62,985 bases of DNA from Clostridia bacterium. GTDB lineage: Bacteria; Bacillota; DSM-12270; Thermacetogeniales; Thermacetogeniaceae. The position numbers were made by a program, and so were the translations under genes. The stretch lies in NCBI GenBank assembly GCA_902812385.1, contig CADDZD010000006.1, forward strand, positions 1 to 62,985, written 5' to 3'. Below are positions 1-9,248 of the stretch, piece after piece. Every line of letters starts with the position of its first letter. Position 1 is the stretch's first letter. The notes under the pieces are model-generated. The model was not told the DNA's origin and searched no databases. It was given only the letters and a program-made list of their open reading frames with translations.

Positions 1-72
1 AGGCACCAAGTAAAGTCCGACCTCGCTTCGCCAGCCGCTAAAGAATTAATTCGATAAAACCCATTTTCGTTC

Positions 73-118
73 CTCTGTTGGTGACGCCGGAGGCGGCGTG
101 ATCGTCTGCCCTGAAAAT
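73..118 (+). repeat. 46-bp direct repeat, copy 1
   Basis: Matches 387-432 with only two mismatches. The core GCCGGAGGCGGCGT is itself partly palindromic. Both copies end in TGCCCTGAAAAT. It looks like a dispersed intergenic repeat unit; its family is not recognised. Confidence 0.75.
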
Positions 119-386
119 ACATCAAGTTTACCCGCCGGTCTACCGCTCGACTCCCGATTCCAGGCCGGACAGGACGACGGCTCGCTTCGGGACAGCTCTG
201 GGATGCTGCGTAACAAGTTGCGAACTGCTTCTGTCAAACGCCGCGTTTGGCCTCGCTGCAAATCCATTCCATCGCAGGTCAAGAGGTGTCTGTACTCGCA
301 TCCCGACCTGTCATCCTCGCTTCGCCTGTCCTGTTACCCGGCCTTCCATAGGTCGCTCGCCGGTAGACCCGTCGGGTATTTTCATA

Positions 387-432
387 CTCTGTTGGTGCCG
401 CCGGAGGCGGCGTGATGGTCTGCCCTGAAAAT
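387..432 (+). repeat. 46-bp direct repeat, copy 2
   Basis: Second copy of the 73-118 repeat, 314 bp downstream and in the same orientation. The two mismatches are A/C and C/G. Confidence 0.75.
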
Positions 433-592
433 GTTCAGGTTTATCCTTGCGCTTGCTCCTCCGCACTCAACCCGGGTATGCTGGCTAAGTCAGAGATGAA
501 AGAAACTGCTTTTAACGGTTCAAGTATCGTTAAGTGCCAGGGGTTGTCTTAAAACTCATAGCCTGGCACTTTACCAGAATCATGTAAAGAGG

Positions 593-615
593 GCCCTGTC
601 CGGGCTTTTTTTGTT
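593..615 (+). terminator. Intrinsic terminator-like hairpin
   Basis: GCCC (593-596), loop TGTCC, GGGC (602-605), followed by seven T residues. The stem is short but GC-only. It lies about 95 bp before the diguanylate cyclase start, so it probably ends transcription from upstream of the window. Confidence 0.5.
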
Positions 616-708
616 CTTTTTTTGGGATAAAAGTCTCAGCATATGGTAGGATTTTCTTAAAATAAAAAGAATCACTATTGTACGATCATCAACAAAAGGA
701 CAGTTCAT

Positions 709-1800
709 GTGAAACGGCTAAAGAAAGAACTGGAAAAGCAGAAGATTGATCAGTTGCATAATAGAGAGAGCAGACAGACACCCTATATCAGAATAGGTGT
801 GTTTATAGGGAGCATTTTTGTTGTCTGGCTCTTGAAAGGACATGAACTAGGACGTTCTCATTTTCTCCTGGTTTGGATCTTGTATGGAGTTTATACATTT
901 TTTAGCTGGGCACTGGCACGTTACAGGTGGATTACAAAGAGCAGTGTCACAAAATGGTGGATTTTCTGTTTCATTGTTGATACAAGTTATGGTGGATTCC
1001 TGGTATATTCCACCGGAGGAGTTTTCAGCCCGGTGGCCCCCCTTCTTGCCGGAAGCCTCATGCGGGCTTTGGTGGCTTATCCCAATCTACCATCCTTTTA
1101 TGTGTTGTTCCTGGTACACCTGGTAGTCTATTGCGCCGCGGTATTGAGCTTGGGCGGAAGCGCAGTCTTATTTCGGCCTGAATTCTGGTTTAACTTTTTG
1201 CTGCTGTTTGGCACCGGTATGATTACTGCCTATGTTATCCGGCACAATGACGAAATCAGTCTGGCCAGGATGCAGTTGGCCGGAGAGAGCGCCGAACTGA
1301 AGATGCTTGCAGTGACAGATGATCTCACCAAGATCTATAACTATCGCTATTTTCAACAGTGCCTGATCGAAGAGATACGCCGCGCTGCCCGCTTTGACAT
1401 CCCGGTTTCGCTTCTTATATTTGACATCGATTTCTTCAAGACTTACAACGACACTTTCGGTCACCCCGCGGGTGACCGGGTGCTTAAAGAGGTGGCCGAG
1501 ATTCTCCGCCGGCATCTGCGTAGCAGTGATATCTTGTGCCGCTACGGGGGGGATGAGTTTGTGGCTATCCTGGTGGGAGCAAACGGTGATGATGCTGCGC
1601 AGGTTGCCAGAAAGACAAAGGAGGCCGTTGAAAGTTTTCCATTTCAGGGCAGGGAGTATCTCCCTGGAGGCAAGCTGAGTATTTCTGTGGGTGTGGCAAC
1701 ATACCCGGATGATGCCCTGAATCATGTGGACCTGGTTGCCGAGGCTGACCGGCGTTTGTACGCTGCAAAGGCATCGGGAGAAAGGGGGGATACCGTCTGA
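709..1800 (+). CDS. Membrane-bound diguanylate cyclase (GGDEF)
   Basis: A 363-residue protein predicted to make the second messenger c-di-GMP from two GTP at the inner face of the membrane. The first ~190 residues hold about five or six hydrophobic segments with no recognisable sensor fold. The GGDEF domain fills the C-terminal half, with an intact GGDEF active site near residue 282. An RSSD motif five residues before it fits the RxxD inhibitory I-site, so product feedback is likely. No EAL domain is present. It starts at GTG 709, preceded by AAAGGA; the ATG three bases earlier is followed at once by a stop. The next gene is a chemotaxis receptor, which fits a surface-sensing locus (inference). 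Confidence 0.93.
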   Translation: MKRLKKELEKQKIDQLHNRESRQTPYIRIGVFIGSIFVVWLLKGHELGRSHFLLVWILYGVYTFFSWALARYRWITKSSVTKWWIFCFIVDTSYGGFLVYSTGGVFSPVAPLLAGSLMRALVAYPNLPSFYVLFLVHLVVYCAAVLSLGGSAVLFRPEFWFNFLLLFGTGMITAYVIRHNDEISLARMQLAGESAELKMLAVTDDLTKIYNYRYFQQCLIEEIRRAARFDIPVSLLIFDIDFFKTYNDTFGHPAGDRVLKEVAEILRRHLRSSDILCRYGGDEFVAILVGANGDDAAQVARKTKEAVESFPFQGREYLPGGKLSISVGVATYPDDALNHVDLVAEADRRLYAAKASGERGDTV

Positions 1801-1906
1801 AGGAGCGTTTTTTGAGCTAATTCTTCTGGTATGCCAAAAAATTTGCTTATGCAGGAATCTTTAACCATTTGTCGAATTATTACGTTATAGATAATCAGGA
1901 GGGGGG

Positions 1907-3607
1907 ATGCTGTTCATGAAGGTAGGGTTGCGTTGGAAATTAATGATCCTTCTTGTGGGGGCGATTTTGTTATTTTCTGTGGTTGTGGGTATTTATTCCG
2001 ATAAAACCATGTATGACAATGTTATCAAGGCAGCCCAGGAAAAATTGAAAGGCGATCTCGCTTTAGGGGCTGCCTATCTTGATCAACGGTACCCCGGACC
2101 TTGGGAGATAAGGAATGGAAAGCTATACAAGGGTAGTACCTTGATGAATGGTAATTTTGATGCCGTCGATAAAATCGGGTCGTTAACAGGAGATACGGTG
2201 ACCATATTTCAGGGTGATACACGGGTAGCGACAAACGTTTTAAAGGATGGAAAACGCGCCATTGGAACAAAGGTTGCTCCCAACGTGGCGGAAGTTGTTC
2301 TGAAGAAGGGAACTACTTATATTGGTAAAGCCAATGTGGCAGGGACATGGAACCAGACGGCCTACCAACCGATCAGGAACAGTGAGGGCAAGATCATTGG
2401 GATCTGGTACGTTGGTGTTCCCAACACGGTCTACGACAACATGGCCCTATCATACGCCAAGTACATGGCCGTTTTTGGCTTGGCCGGGATCCTGCTGATC
2501 ATTCTGATCTCCTGGATCTTCGCCGGCTATATCTGCCGTCCTATTCGGGTCCTGGGCGCGGCTATGCAGAAGGCAGGAGAAGGTGATTTAACGATCCGTA
2601 CAAATTTTGAGCCGCGCGACGAAATCGGCTTGTTAGGACAGCAGTTTGACCGGATGATGGAGATGAGAGAACAAACTATTAAAAAGATTATCGACACAAG
2701 CAGGGAACTTTTCAATTCGGCGGAGCAACTCAGCCAGGGAACAGAGGAAGCTGTTAAAGTAACCGAACAAATTGCTGCAACCATTGAGCAGGTGGCGACA
2801 GGCGCGGATAATCAGGCCAAGAGCATCGATGATGCCTCAAATCAGATCGGGGAAATGATCAAGCAGGTCCGGCAGGTTGACAATAATTCCCGCACTGTTT
2901 TGGCGGCCGCCGAGCAGGCAAGCGCCGCCACCAGTGAAGGAAGCAAGGCCATCATGCTTGCAGTGGAACAAATGCAAACAATCGACAAGGCTGTAAGTCT
3001 TTCTGCAGAGACGGTCAAGAGTCTTGGCAAGAGATCCCAAGAGATTGGGCAGATAGTAACCGTAATTACGGGTATTGCCGACCAGACAAATCTTCTTGCC
3101 TTGAATGCGGCCATTGAGGCGGCCCGGGCCGGAGAGCAGGGTAGAGGGTTTGCGGTGGTCGCTGAAGAGGTTCGCAAGCTTGCGGAACAATCCGCGGAAG
3201 CGGCGGAACAGATCTCCGTCCTGATCAAGGAAATCCAGGCGGAAACAGAAAAGGCAGTGCAGGCAATGGAAAAGGGCACTGAGGAAGTGCACCATGGAAT
3301 CGACGTGGTTCAGAAAGCAGGCAATGCCTTTAATGATATCAGGAACTCTATAGTCAATGTGGGAGAAAGAATTAAAGAGGTAGATCTGGCAACGCGAAGT
3401 ATGGCGCAGGGGTCGGATCAGGCTTCTGCTGCCGTTGAAAATATAGCTTCTATTGCACAGGAGACTGCGGCAAGCGCCGAAGAAGTGGCCGCCGCTACCG
3501 AGGAGCAAACCGCCAACATGCAGGAGTTGGCCGCTTCTGCCAGTGCGCTGCAAGAAATTGCCAACCAGTTAAAGGAGTTAACAGAACGATTTAAGGTTTC
3601 TGAATAA
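1907..3607 (+). CDS. Methyl-accepting chemotaxis protein with Cache-type sensor
   Basis: A 566-residue transmembrane receptor that relays an extracellular signal to CheA/CheW. In order: membrane segment (~13-31), single-Cache-like extracellular domain (~35-185, containing the WYVGVP end motif), second membrane segment (~190-210), HAMP (~210-262) and a long coiled-coil signalling domain. The conserved hairpin tip reads [19 protein letters not shown]. Methylation-helix regions rich in Glu/Gln/Ala follow. No C-terminal CheR-docking pentapeptide is visible. AGGAGG at 1897 sits close to ATG 1907; ATG 1916 is an alternative start. The ligand cannot be inferred. Confidence 0.95.
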   Translation: MLFMKVGLRWKLMILLVGAILLFSVVVGIYSDKTMYDNVIKAAQEKLKGDLALGAAYLDQRYPGPWEIRNGKLYKGSTLMNGNFDAVDKIGSLTGDTVTIFQGDTRVATNVLKDGKRAIGTKVAPNVAEVVLKKGTTYIGKANVAGTWNQTAYQPIRNSEGKIIGIWYVGVPNTVYDNMALSYAKYMAVFGLAGILLIILISWIFAGYICRPIRVLGAAMQKAGEGDLTIRTNFEPRDEIGLLGQQFDRMMEMREQTIKKIIDTSRELFNSAEQLSQGTEEAVKVTEQIAATIEQVATGADNQAKSIDDASNQIGEMIKQVRQVDNNSRTVLAAAEQASAATSEGSKAIMLAVEQMQTIDKAVSLSAETVKSLGKRSQEIGQIVTVITGIADQTNLLALNAAIEAARAGEQGRGFAVVAEEVRKLAEQSAEAAEQISVLIKEIQAETEKAVQAMEKGTEEVHHGIDVVQKAGNAFNDIRNSIVNVGERIKEVDLATRSMAQGSDQASAAVENIASIAQETAASAEEVAAATEEQTANMQELAASASALQEIANQLKELTERFKVSE

Positions 3608-3633
3608 TAGACAATATTCAACAAAGAAAGCAA

Positions 3634-3652
3634 GGGAGGCATAATGCCTCCC
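3634..3652. terminator. Perfect inverted repeat between convergent genes
   Basis: GGGAGGCAT / ATGCCTCCC with a single-base centre. It lies between the ends of the converging receptor and stress genes and is followed on the plus strand by a short T-rich run (ATTTTT). It probably acts as a shared terminator. Confidence 0.55.
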
Positions 3653-3661
3653 CCAACATTT

Positions 3662-4147
3662 TTAGTGGGTGTTAACATCATGCGCCCCGTAACGGCGTAA
3701 CACGCCTGCGGCGTCGCTCAGCTTCGGCTCGCTGCACTGGACCGCTACCAGGGTTTTGCCCGCCTTGATGTCTTCTTCGTAATGGTGTCCTTCTTCTGCC
3801 GGTATGCCCCAGTCGATCAGGCCGCCTGCAAGGCCACCGGTCACTGCTCCGGAGAAAAGCCCTGCGATAGGCCCTAAAGCCAAAATGGGACCAATACCCG
3901 GGATGACAAGTGCTCCGGCCCCGGCAGCCAATCCTGCCAGCCCTCCCAGGGCACTGCCATAAGTGATTCCCTCCGCTGCAGTGTCCCTGTCTCTACCCAT
4001 CCTCATTTCATTTTCCCCGTCTTTATCCTCTTTTTTATCCCGCGTGACAAGGGAGATCTCCTTGTCAAAGCCTTTGTTCCGGAGTTCCTGTACTGCCCGT
4101 TCAGCCTGGTCCCGAGTATCAAATATCCCTAATACAACTTTTGCCAT
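3662..4147 (-). CDS. YflT-type general stress protein with glycine-rich segment
   Basis: 161 residues. The N-terminal ~45 residues (MAKVVLGIFDTRDQAERAV...) match the heat-induced stress protein YflT (GSP17M) domain: a short alpha/beta fold with a charged helix. Residues ~60-110 are an Ala/Gly-rich hydrophobic stretch that could insert into or lie on the membrane. GGAGAGG precedes the ATG. The gene is convergent with the receptor gene and stands alone. The biochemical role of the family is not established; a part in general stress response is assumed from the domain name only. Confidence 0.75.
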   Translation of the reverse strand: MAKVVLGIFDTRDQAERAVQELRNKGFDKEISLVTRDKKEDKDGENEMRMGRDRDTAAEGITYGSALGGLAGLAAGAGALVIPGIGPILALGPIAGLFSGAVTGGLAGGLIDWGIPAEEGHHYEEDIKAGKTLVAVQCSEPKLSDAAGVLRRYGAHDVNTH

Positions 4148-4408
4148 TATTATGCCTCTCCTTTATCGTATTCTTTTTATTTTTATTATTCTTGGTTTCC
4201 CTTAAATTTATTCGACGCTCATGCTGCCCAAGCGGCACCATCAAAAGAATGAAAATAGTGGCTTATCCTTGCGGCGCAGCGACCAACCCGGCAATTAATA
4301 TCAATCTTAATTGGTTCGAAGTTATTAGCCTCAGGGCAGTTAACATGCATTAAAAGCTTCGTAGAGGGGAAAATATTCTCGGAAAAGCGGCATGAGGAGG
4401 TGAAGAAG

Positions 4409-4555
4409 ATGCCCGAGATTAAATGTAGCGTGACGGAGTGTGCCTACAACAAAGATGTGAAGTGCGGTGCCCCCATGATTCAGGTGGACCACAACGGGGT
4501 TTCGGATGCCAAGAATTCCGATCAAACCAAATGCGATACTTTTAAAAGGAGTTAA
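4409..4555 (+). CDS. DUF1540 small cysteine protein
   Basis: 48 residues with four cysteines in the DUF1540 pattern (CSVTECAYN...CGAP...KCDTF), a spacing that suggests metal binding or disulfides. Such proteins are common in Clostridia and Bacilli, often as one or two domains; this is a single-domain copy. GAGGAGGTG sits just upstream of the ATG. A strong terminator follows at once, so it is monocistronic. Function unknown. Confidence 0.85.
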   Translation: MPEIKCSVTECAYNKDVKCGAPMIQVDHNGVSDAKNSDQTKCDTFKRS

Positions 4556-4563
4556 ACCGTTTT

Positions 4564-4600
4564 GGAGAAGCCGGTCACCACGGCTTCTCCGCTTCTTTTA
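4564..4600 (+). terminator. Intrinsic terminator after DUF1540 gene
   Basis: Perfect 10-bp stem GGAGAAGCCG (4564-4573) / CGGCTTCTCC (4581-4590) with a 7-base loop, then a T-rich tail. It begins nine bases after the stop codon. Confidence 0.85.
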
Positions 4601-4898
4601 CTGTCCCGCTCATGAGCCGCAGAATCTGCCTCCTTGTTCAGGAACGCTTTGTAAGGTAATATCTCAATTATCCGCTACTTTTTATGAGGGGAGTTTGAAT
4701 GGTGACCCCTGTTGTCAAGATCGTGGGGTTTTCCAAATACCGGGAAAACCATGCTTGTGGAAAGCCTGTTCCGTGCTTACAAGAAGCGGGCCCCTGTACC
4801 CTGTTTTGCTACGCAGGATATAGAGCCTTTGGCAGACTTTATTTTGTATCGTTTTTCAGTCCCCAAAGGCTCATGGTAATATTAAAAAAAAGAAAACC
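4601..4898. other. Non-coding stretch with a long-loop inverted repeat
   Basis: Between the DUF1540 terminator and the end of the DUF1015 gene. A 10-bp perfect inverted repeat (GAGCCTTTGG 4823-4832 / CCAAAGGCTC 4863-4872) with a 30-base AT-rich loop lies just past the end of the minus-strand gene and could stop its transcript. A 67-codon open frame at 4699 has a possible ribosome site but no recognisable domain. Confidence 0.4.
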
Positions 4899-6197
4899 TT
4901 AACCGTTAAGATCGTTGATAACCAGCCCTGTAAGCAGTTTGGGATAGAAGTAGGTGGATTTCTGGGGCATTTTATCGCCGGCAGAGGCTACTGCTGTGAC
5001 CTGTTCGATTCTTGTGGGGTTAAGGAAGAAAACGACTTGGCCATCTCCCTTGTTTAATGCACAGATAGCCTCTCCTTCATCCCTTGTATACCACAAATTT
5101 TCCTGTTTTGACATCTTGTCCGCATCGATTCCCAGCAGTTCCTGCAGGATCAACACATGCAAAACGGACACATCGAGGTCGCACCAGGCGGCGGATCGCT
5201 CTGGTGTCACAGCTTTTACCCTGTTCTTGTTTTTCAGGGTCAAGAGGTAAGCAGCGGGTTCCGGTGAGCCCATGACAAAAGCGGTCTCGCCTCGTTGCTG
5301 CTGTTCTGCCAGTATCTCTTGAATCTCACCCGGGGCCGGGAAGGGGATTTTCTGTACAACGAAGTCCCGAACCAGCCCCTCTTTTAATTTTGACAAATCA
5401 AAGTCGGGCAGGTTACGCACAATCCGGTGGGTGGGGAGGATCACCAGCCCGGGGTCGCCGGTGTTAACAAGGTACATGAGGATGGAATGGGCGCCGGGGA
5501 CCTTTTCCCCTACCTTGTGATAGAATGTCAGGGCAGTTTCGTAGCGATGATGACCGTCCGCGATATAGAGCACCTTGTCTGCCAGGGTAGCGGTAGCCTT
5601 CCGGTGAAAGGCCGGGTCTTTTATCACCCAGAGGCGGTGTCTTTCACCAGTCTCGTCTCTTATATCAATTTCGGGGGGTATCGTTTGCTTGATATCATCA
5701 AAGCATTCTTCCAGTGTTCTGGCTGGCTCTTCATAAAGGGCAAAGACCGGGCTGAAGTTGGTCATGCAGGCGGACATCAGGGCAAGCCTGTCTGCTTTTG
5801 GCTTGGCCAGCGTTTCCTCATGGGGCCGGATGGTTCCTGTTTGGTATTCTTCGAGCTTGACCCGGGCAAAGATACCGGTTCTCCGATAAGGCTTATGAGC
5901 CAACGTGAATTCCTGTTCGTAGAGATAGAGGGCAGGCGCCTTTTCCTGGATCAGCACCCCTTCCTGCAGCCAGTGGTGGTAATCCCTGGCGGCTCTCAGG
6001 TACCGGTTATCCTGTTCGTTGTCGGTTGGATACTGGTAGCCCAGCTCCAGGCGAATTATATTGTAGGGACTTTTTTCGTAATATTTTTTCTGGGCATTAG
6101 AATCGATGACGTCATAGGGCGGTGTTACAATCAACGCCAGGTCTTTAACCTTGACGGGGTTATAGCGTACCCCCCGAAAGGGACTTACCGTAGCCAT
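4899..6197 (-). CDS. DUF1015 family protein
   Basis: 432 residues covering the full DUF1015 domain, with typical motifs PFRGVRYNP near the start, TPPYDVID and the central DGHHRYETAL. The family occurs in many anaerobes and is often linked to serine/phosphoserine metabolism, but its reaction is not established. I chose ATG 6197 because GAGGTG lies six bases ahead of it; an in-frame GTG nine bases upstream would overlap that ribosome site. It is divergent from the PHP gene. Confidence 0.88.
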   Translation of the reverse strand: MATVSPFRGVRYNPVKVKDLALIVTPPYDVIDSNAQKKYYEKSPYNIIRLELGYQYPTDNEQDNRYLRAARDYHHWLQEGVLIQEKAPALYLYEQEFTLAHKPYRRTGIFARVKLEEYQTGTIRPHEETLAKPKADRLALMSACMTNFSPVFALYEEPARTLEECFDDIKQTIPPEIDIRDETGERHRLWVIKDPAFHRKATATLADKVLYIADGHHRYETALTFYHKVGEKVPGAHSILMYLVNTGDPGLVILPTHRIVRNLPDFDLSKLKEGLVRDFVVQKIPFPAPGEIQEILAEQQQRGETAFVMGSPEPAAYLLTLKNKNRVKAVTPERSAAWCDLDVSVLHVLILQELLGIDADKMSKQENLWYTRDEGEAICALNKGDGQVVFFLNPTRIEQVTAVASAGDKMPQKSTYFYPKLLTGLVINDLNG

Positions 6198-6338
6198 GCA
6201 GTTCACCTCTTCCAGCTTGTTCGTTTTATTTTATTATGTTTCTACAGTCGGTGGCAAGCGCCGCAAGTATTGAAAAGTCTTAAAATTCATGTTTTAATTT
6301 AATGGAAGTTTATATATCCTCTTTCACATCGGGGGAAA

Positions 6339-7103
6339 ATGATGTTGGTTGATTATCATATACATGCACTCGGACACCGGGGAGGAGATTACAGCGAGGA
6401 GATACTGGTAGAATACTTTTCGGTGGCCCGGCGCCAGGGAATCGAAGAGATAGGGTTCACTGAACATGACAACTACCTGAGCGGATTGGCCCCTGAGGCG
6501 ATAGCCGCAGCGGCCCGAAGGTTCCCGTATTTGCAGGCAAGGTTGGGTCTTGAGGTCAGTTACCGGCCCGAGAGGGAAAAGGAAATACGAGACTTTACCA
6601 ATAAATTCAGTTTTGATTACCTGATCGGTTCCGTCCATCATATCGGTGAATGGATGTTTGACCATCCTGCCTGCATATCCGGTTACGCTTCATGGGACAT
6701 ATCTGAGCTTTATCAAGCGTATTTTAGTTTAGTTGAAAAAATGGTCCGCTCCGGACTCTTTGATGTAGTGGGCCATCTGGATCTGGTCAAGGTATTCGAC
6801 TACAGGCCATCTGGGGATGTTTTAACTTACGCTCAGGGGGCGTTAAAGGCTATCGTCGATGCTGGCATGGCTGTTGAGGTTAACACTGCCGGGCTTTTTA
6901 GACCGTGTAAAGAGATCTACCCGGCCAGAGAATTACTGGTAAGGTGCTACGATCTAAATATCCCGGTTACGCTTGGCTCGGACGCCCACGAACCCGAGCA
7001 GGTGGGGCGGGAATTCGGCCTTGCACGGGAGATTCTTTACCAGGTTGGTTACCGTAAACTGACACGGTTTGCAAACCGTCAACAAATCTATGAATACTTA
7101 TAA
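6339..7103 (+). CDS. PHP-domain phosphatase (histidinol-phosphatase-like)
   Basis: 254 residues with the PHP metal-binding motifs: DYHIHALGH at the N-terminus, GFTEHDN, GSVHH, GHLDLVKVF and the C-terminal LGSDAHEP. This set fits the HisJ/HisK-type histidinol-phosphatase subfamily, which removes phosphate from histidinol phosphate. No other his genes are adjacent, so the real substrate may differ. ATG 6339 and 6342 are both possible after GGGGG. Confidence 0.85.
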   Translation: MMLVDYHIHALGHRGGDYSEEILVEYFSVARRQGIEEIGFTEHDNYLSGLAPEAIAAAARRFPYLQARLGLEVSYRPEREKEIRDFTNKFSFDYLIGSVHHIGEWMFDHPACISGYASWDISELYQAYFSLVEKMVRSGLFDVVGHLDLVKVFDYRPSGDVLTYAQGALKAIVDAGMAVEVNTAGLFRPCKEIYPARELLVRCYDLNIPVTLGSDAHEPEQVGREFGLAREILYQVGYRKLTRFANRQQIYEYL

Positions 7104-7142
7104 CCTCCGGCAGTTTCCGAAGTCTCAAGGGAGCTAATAAAG

Positions 7143-8132
7143 ATGGAATATATCCTGTTGATTGTTAGTTTAGGCATGATCCTGATTGCGGCAGAGATCT
7201 TTACCAACGGCGTGGAATGGCTGGGGTTAAAGCTGCGGCTGACTGAGGGAGCGGTTGGAAGTATACTGGCTGCGGTGGGGACAGCCTTGCCGGAATCGTT
7301 AATTCCCCTGATTGCTTTTATTTTCGGCAAGGGTACGCAAGAGCAGCATATCGGAATCGGAGCAATCATCGGCGCTCCTTTTATGTTGAGCACGCTGGCC
7401 TTTTTCATCAGCGGCTTTGTGGTTGTCCTGGACAGGCGCAAGCGTTTCAATTTTCCCGCCCTTGCGGTGGAACCGGGAGTTATCCGGCGTGATCTTGCAT
7501 TCTTTTTCGGCGGCTACAGTCTTGGGCTGGTGGCGGCGTTTATAAATTCCGTTTATGTCAAGAGATTTTTAGCGCTGCTGTTGCTGGTTATCTATTGTGT
7601 TTACGTGCTTTTGACACTGCGCGGAGGGAAAGCTGTCGGGCAGTCCTCTGAACTGCGTCCCCTCTTTTTCAGCATGTCAAAGCGCAACCCCCGGCTTCTT
7701 TTAATCCTGTTTCAGATTGTGTTCTCCCTGTCCTTGCTTGTCAGCGGGGCTGAACTTTTTATCCGAAACGTAGAGGCAATCTCCGTGATGCTGGGAGTCC
7801 CTTCTTTCTTTCTGTCCCTTATCATCGCGCCGATTGCCACGGAGCTGCCCGAAAAGTTCAACAGCGTCATCTGGTTAAAGCAGCAGAAGGATACCCTGGC
7901 AATCGGTAATATTACCGGTGCCATGGTTTTTCAGAGCGTCATCCTTCCCAGCATCGGGATCTTCTTTACCAACTGGAGGTTTGTATCCGGCTCGGAAATC
8001 CCGGTTCTTTTGACGTACACATCGGCCGGACTGGCATTCCTCAGCCTGAAGATCAGGAAAAAACTGAACGCCTATATTTTATTGACAGGCGCCCTGTTCT
8101 ACTTGATTTTCTTATGGACAACCCTTCACTGA
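7143..8132 (+). CDS. Sodium/calcium exchanger-family transporter (CaCA)
   Basis: 329 residues, about ten hydrophobic segments in two halves. Each half carries a CaCA alpha-repeat with the acidic ion-binding residue: GTALPESLIP in the first and APIATELPEKFNS in the second. Such proteins exchange Na+ or H+ for Ca2+ or other cations. It is followed after 12 bases by a LysE-type exporter, and the two may be one transcript. The transported ion cannot be deduced. Confidence 0.88.
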   Translation: MEYILLIVSLGMILIAAEIFTNGVEWLGLKLRLTEGAVGSILAAVGTALPESLIPLIAFIFGKGTQEQHIGIGAIIGAPFMLSTLAFFISGFVVVLDRRKRFNFPALAVEPGVIRRDLAFFFGGYSLGLVAAFINSVYVKRFLALLLLVIYCVYVLLTLRGGKAVGQSSELRPLFFSMSKRNPRLLLILFQIVFSLSLLVSGAELFIRNVEAISVMLGVPSFFLSLIIAPIATELPEKFNSVIWLKQQKDTLAIGNITGAMVFQSVILPSIGIFFTNWRFVSGSEIPVLLTYTSAGLAFLSLKIRKKLNAYILLTGALFYLIFLWTTLH

Positions 8133-8144
8133 GGAGACGGTAAC

Positions 8145-8813
8145 ATGAGCCCGCTGTTTATTTTCGCCACATCTTTTCTCATTGCCATGTCCGGCGCTCT
8201 TATGCCGGGCCCGATGCTCACGGTAACAATAAAAGAAAGCCTTCTGTATGGATGGCGTGCCGGCTTTTATATCTCTAGCGGGCATGGTATTGCCGAGATC
8301 ATCATCATTGCCCTTTTTACTCTGGGTTTAAATCATCTACTCCAGGCCGAATGGATTTCCGCAGGAGTCGGGATCTGCGGCGGGCTGGTCCTGTTGCTGA
8401 TGGGTGCGGATATTATCAGGAGTTCACTATCTGATAGTCTTAATATTGCTTACGAGGGCCTATCCCTTACGCAAGCGGAGTCAGGTTCGTTCTGGCGTCC
8501 CCTGCGGGAGGGGCTAGTTGCGAGCATTGCCAACCCGGGCTGGGTCATCTGGTGGTTCTCCATCGGGATTGTTTACGTCACCATGGCCCTGAAACAGGGC
8601 TGGATCGGGTTGGGTTCCTTTTATACCGGACATATTCTGGCCGACTTCACCTGGTACGTTTTTATTGCCATCACCGTTGCCACAGGCAAGAAATTTATGG
8701 GTAACCGGGCTTATAAGTGGATTTTAACAATTTGCGGTATCTTCCTGGTGGGCCTGGCCCTTTACTTTATGGGTAATGGAGTTAAGTCCACCATGGCCAT
8801 TATAAAGTCGTAA
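8145..8813 (+). CDS. LysE-family exporter
   Basis: 222 residues with six hydrophobic segments and the LysE/RhtB start signature (SGALMPGPMLTVTI, the PGP after TM1). Members export amino acids or metabolites; here the substrate is unknown. GAGGAGACGG precedes the ATG. It sits between the cation exchanger and the YlbF-like gene, all on the same strand with short gaps. Confidence 0.86.
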   Translation: MSPLFIFATSFLIAMSGALMPGPMLTVTIKESLLYGWRAGFYISSGHGIAEIIIIALFTLGLNHLLQAEWISAGVGICGGLVLLLMGADIIRSSLSDSLNIAYEGLSLTQAESGSFWRPLREGLVASIANPGWVIWWFSIGIVYVTMALKQGWIGLGSFYTGHILADFTWYVFIAITVATGKKFMGNRAYKWILTICGIFLVGLALYFMGNGVKSTMAIIKS

Positions 8814-8837
8814 TAATTTTATGGGGGGTATAAGTTC

Positions 8838-9203
8838 ATGAATGCCTATGACCGTGCCCACGAACTGGCACGGGCGCTGAAAGAGTCGGAGGAATACCGG
8901 GCCCTGAAAGAGGCCAGGAAGCGCCTTGAAGCCGATCCCACAAACAAAGAAATGCTTTTAGAATTCAGACGCGGGCAGTGGGAATTGGAAGCCGAACGGG
9001 CACTGGGGAAAGATGTCGATGGACAAAAAGTAAAGCGGCTGGAACAGCTTGCGGAACTGGTCAACCACAACCCCACCCTAAAGGAATACCTGACTGCCGA
9101 GTTTCGTTTTGCTCGCCTGATGACCGACGTTCAGAAAATATTAACGGATACATTGACTGAGTGGTCCGAGGCTGCTGCGGATTTTTTCGGAAAACAAGAT
9201 TAA
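8838..9203 (+). CDS. YlbF/YmcA-family helical protein
   Basis: 121 residues, almost entirely helical and charged, with the YlbF/YmcA pattern (A.ELARALKESEEYRALKEARKRL... then LVNHNPTLKEYLTAEFRFARLM). In Bacillus subtilis related proteins form the Y-complex that helps RNase Y mature mRNAs. That role is family knowledge; whether it holds here is unproved. GGGGGG precedes the ATG. Confidence 0.82.
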   Translation: MNAYDRAHELARALKESEEYRALKEARKRLEADPTNKEMLLEFRRGQWELEAERALGKDVDGQKVKRLEQLAELVNHNPTLKEYLTAEFRFARLMTDVQKILTDTLTEWSEAAADFFGKQD

Positions 9204-9248
9204 CAACTATTGGATAGGCCCCAACTATTTTTTTCAGGGGGGAAGTAG

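Larger units (their letters stand above)
1..708. other. Non-coding leader region with repeats and hairpins
   Basis: I see no convincing gene before the cyclase start at 709. The stretch holds two copies of a 46-bp repeat (73-118 and 387-432), a 9-bp perfect inverted repeat (533-541 pairing with 562-570, AGTGCCAGG/CCTGGCACT) and a terminator-like hairpin at 593-612. Short open frames here have no ribosome site and read through the repeats, so I treat them as chance. Confidence 0.6.

Noticed and set aside
1801-1906. A c-di-GMP riboswitch between the cyclase and the chemotaxis gene
   Set aside because: I looked for the GEMM core sequences and paired stems and found neither in the ~106-bp gap.
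4699-4902. 67-codon open frame with four cysteines
   Set aside because: Possible ribosome site but no recognisable domain, and its 3' part runs through an inverted repeat next to the convergent gene. Not enough support.
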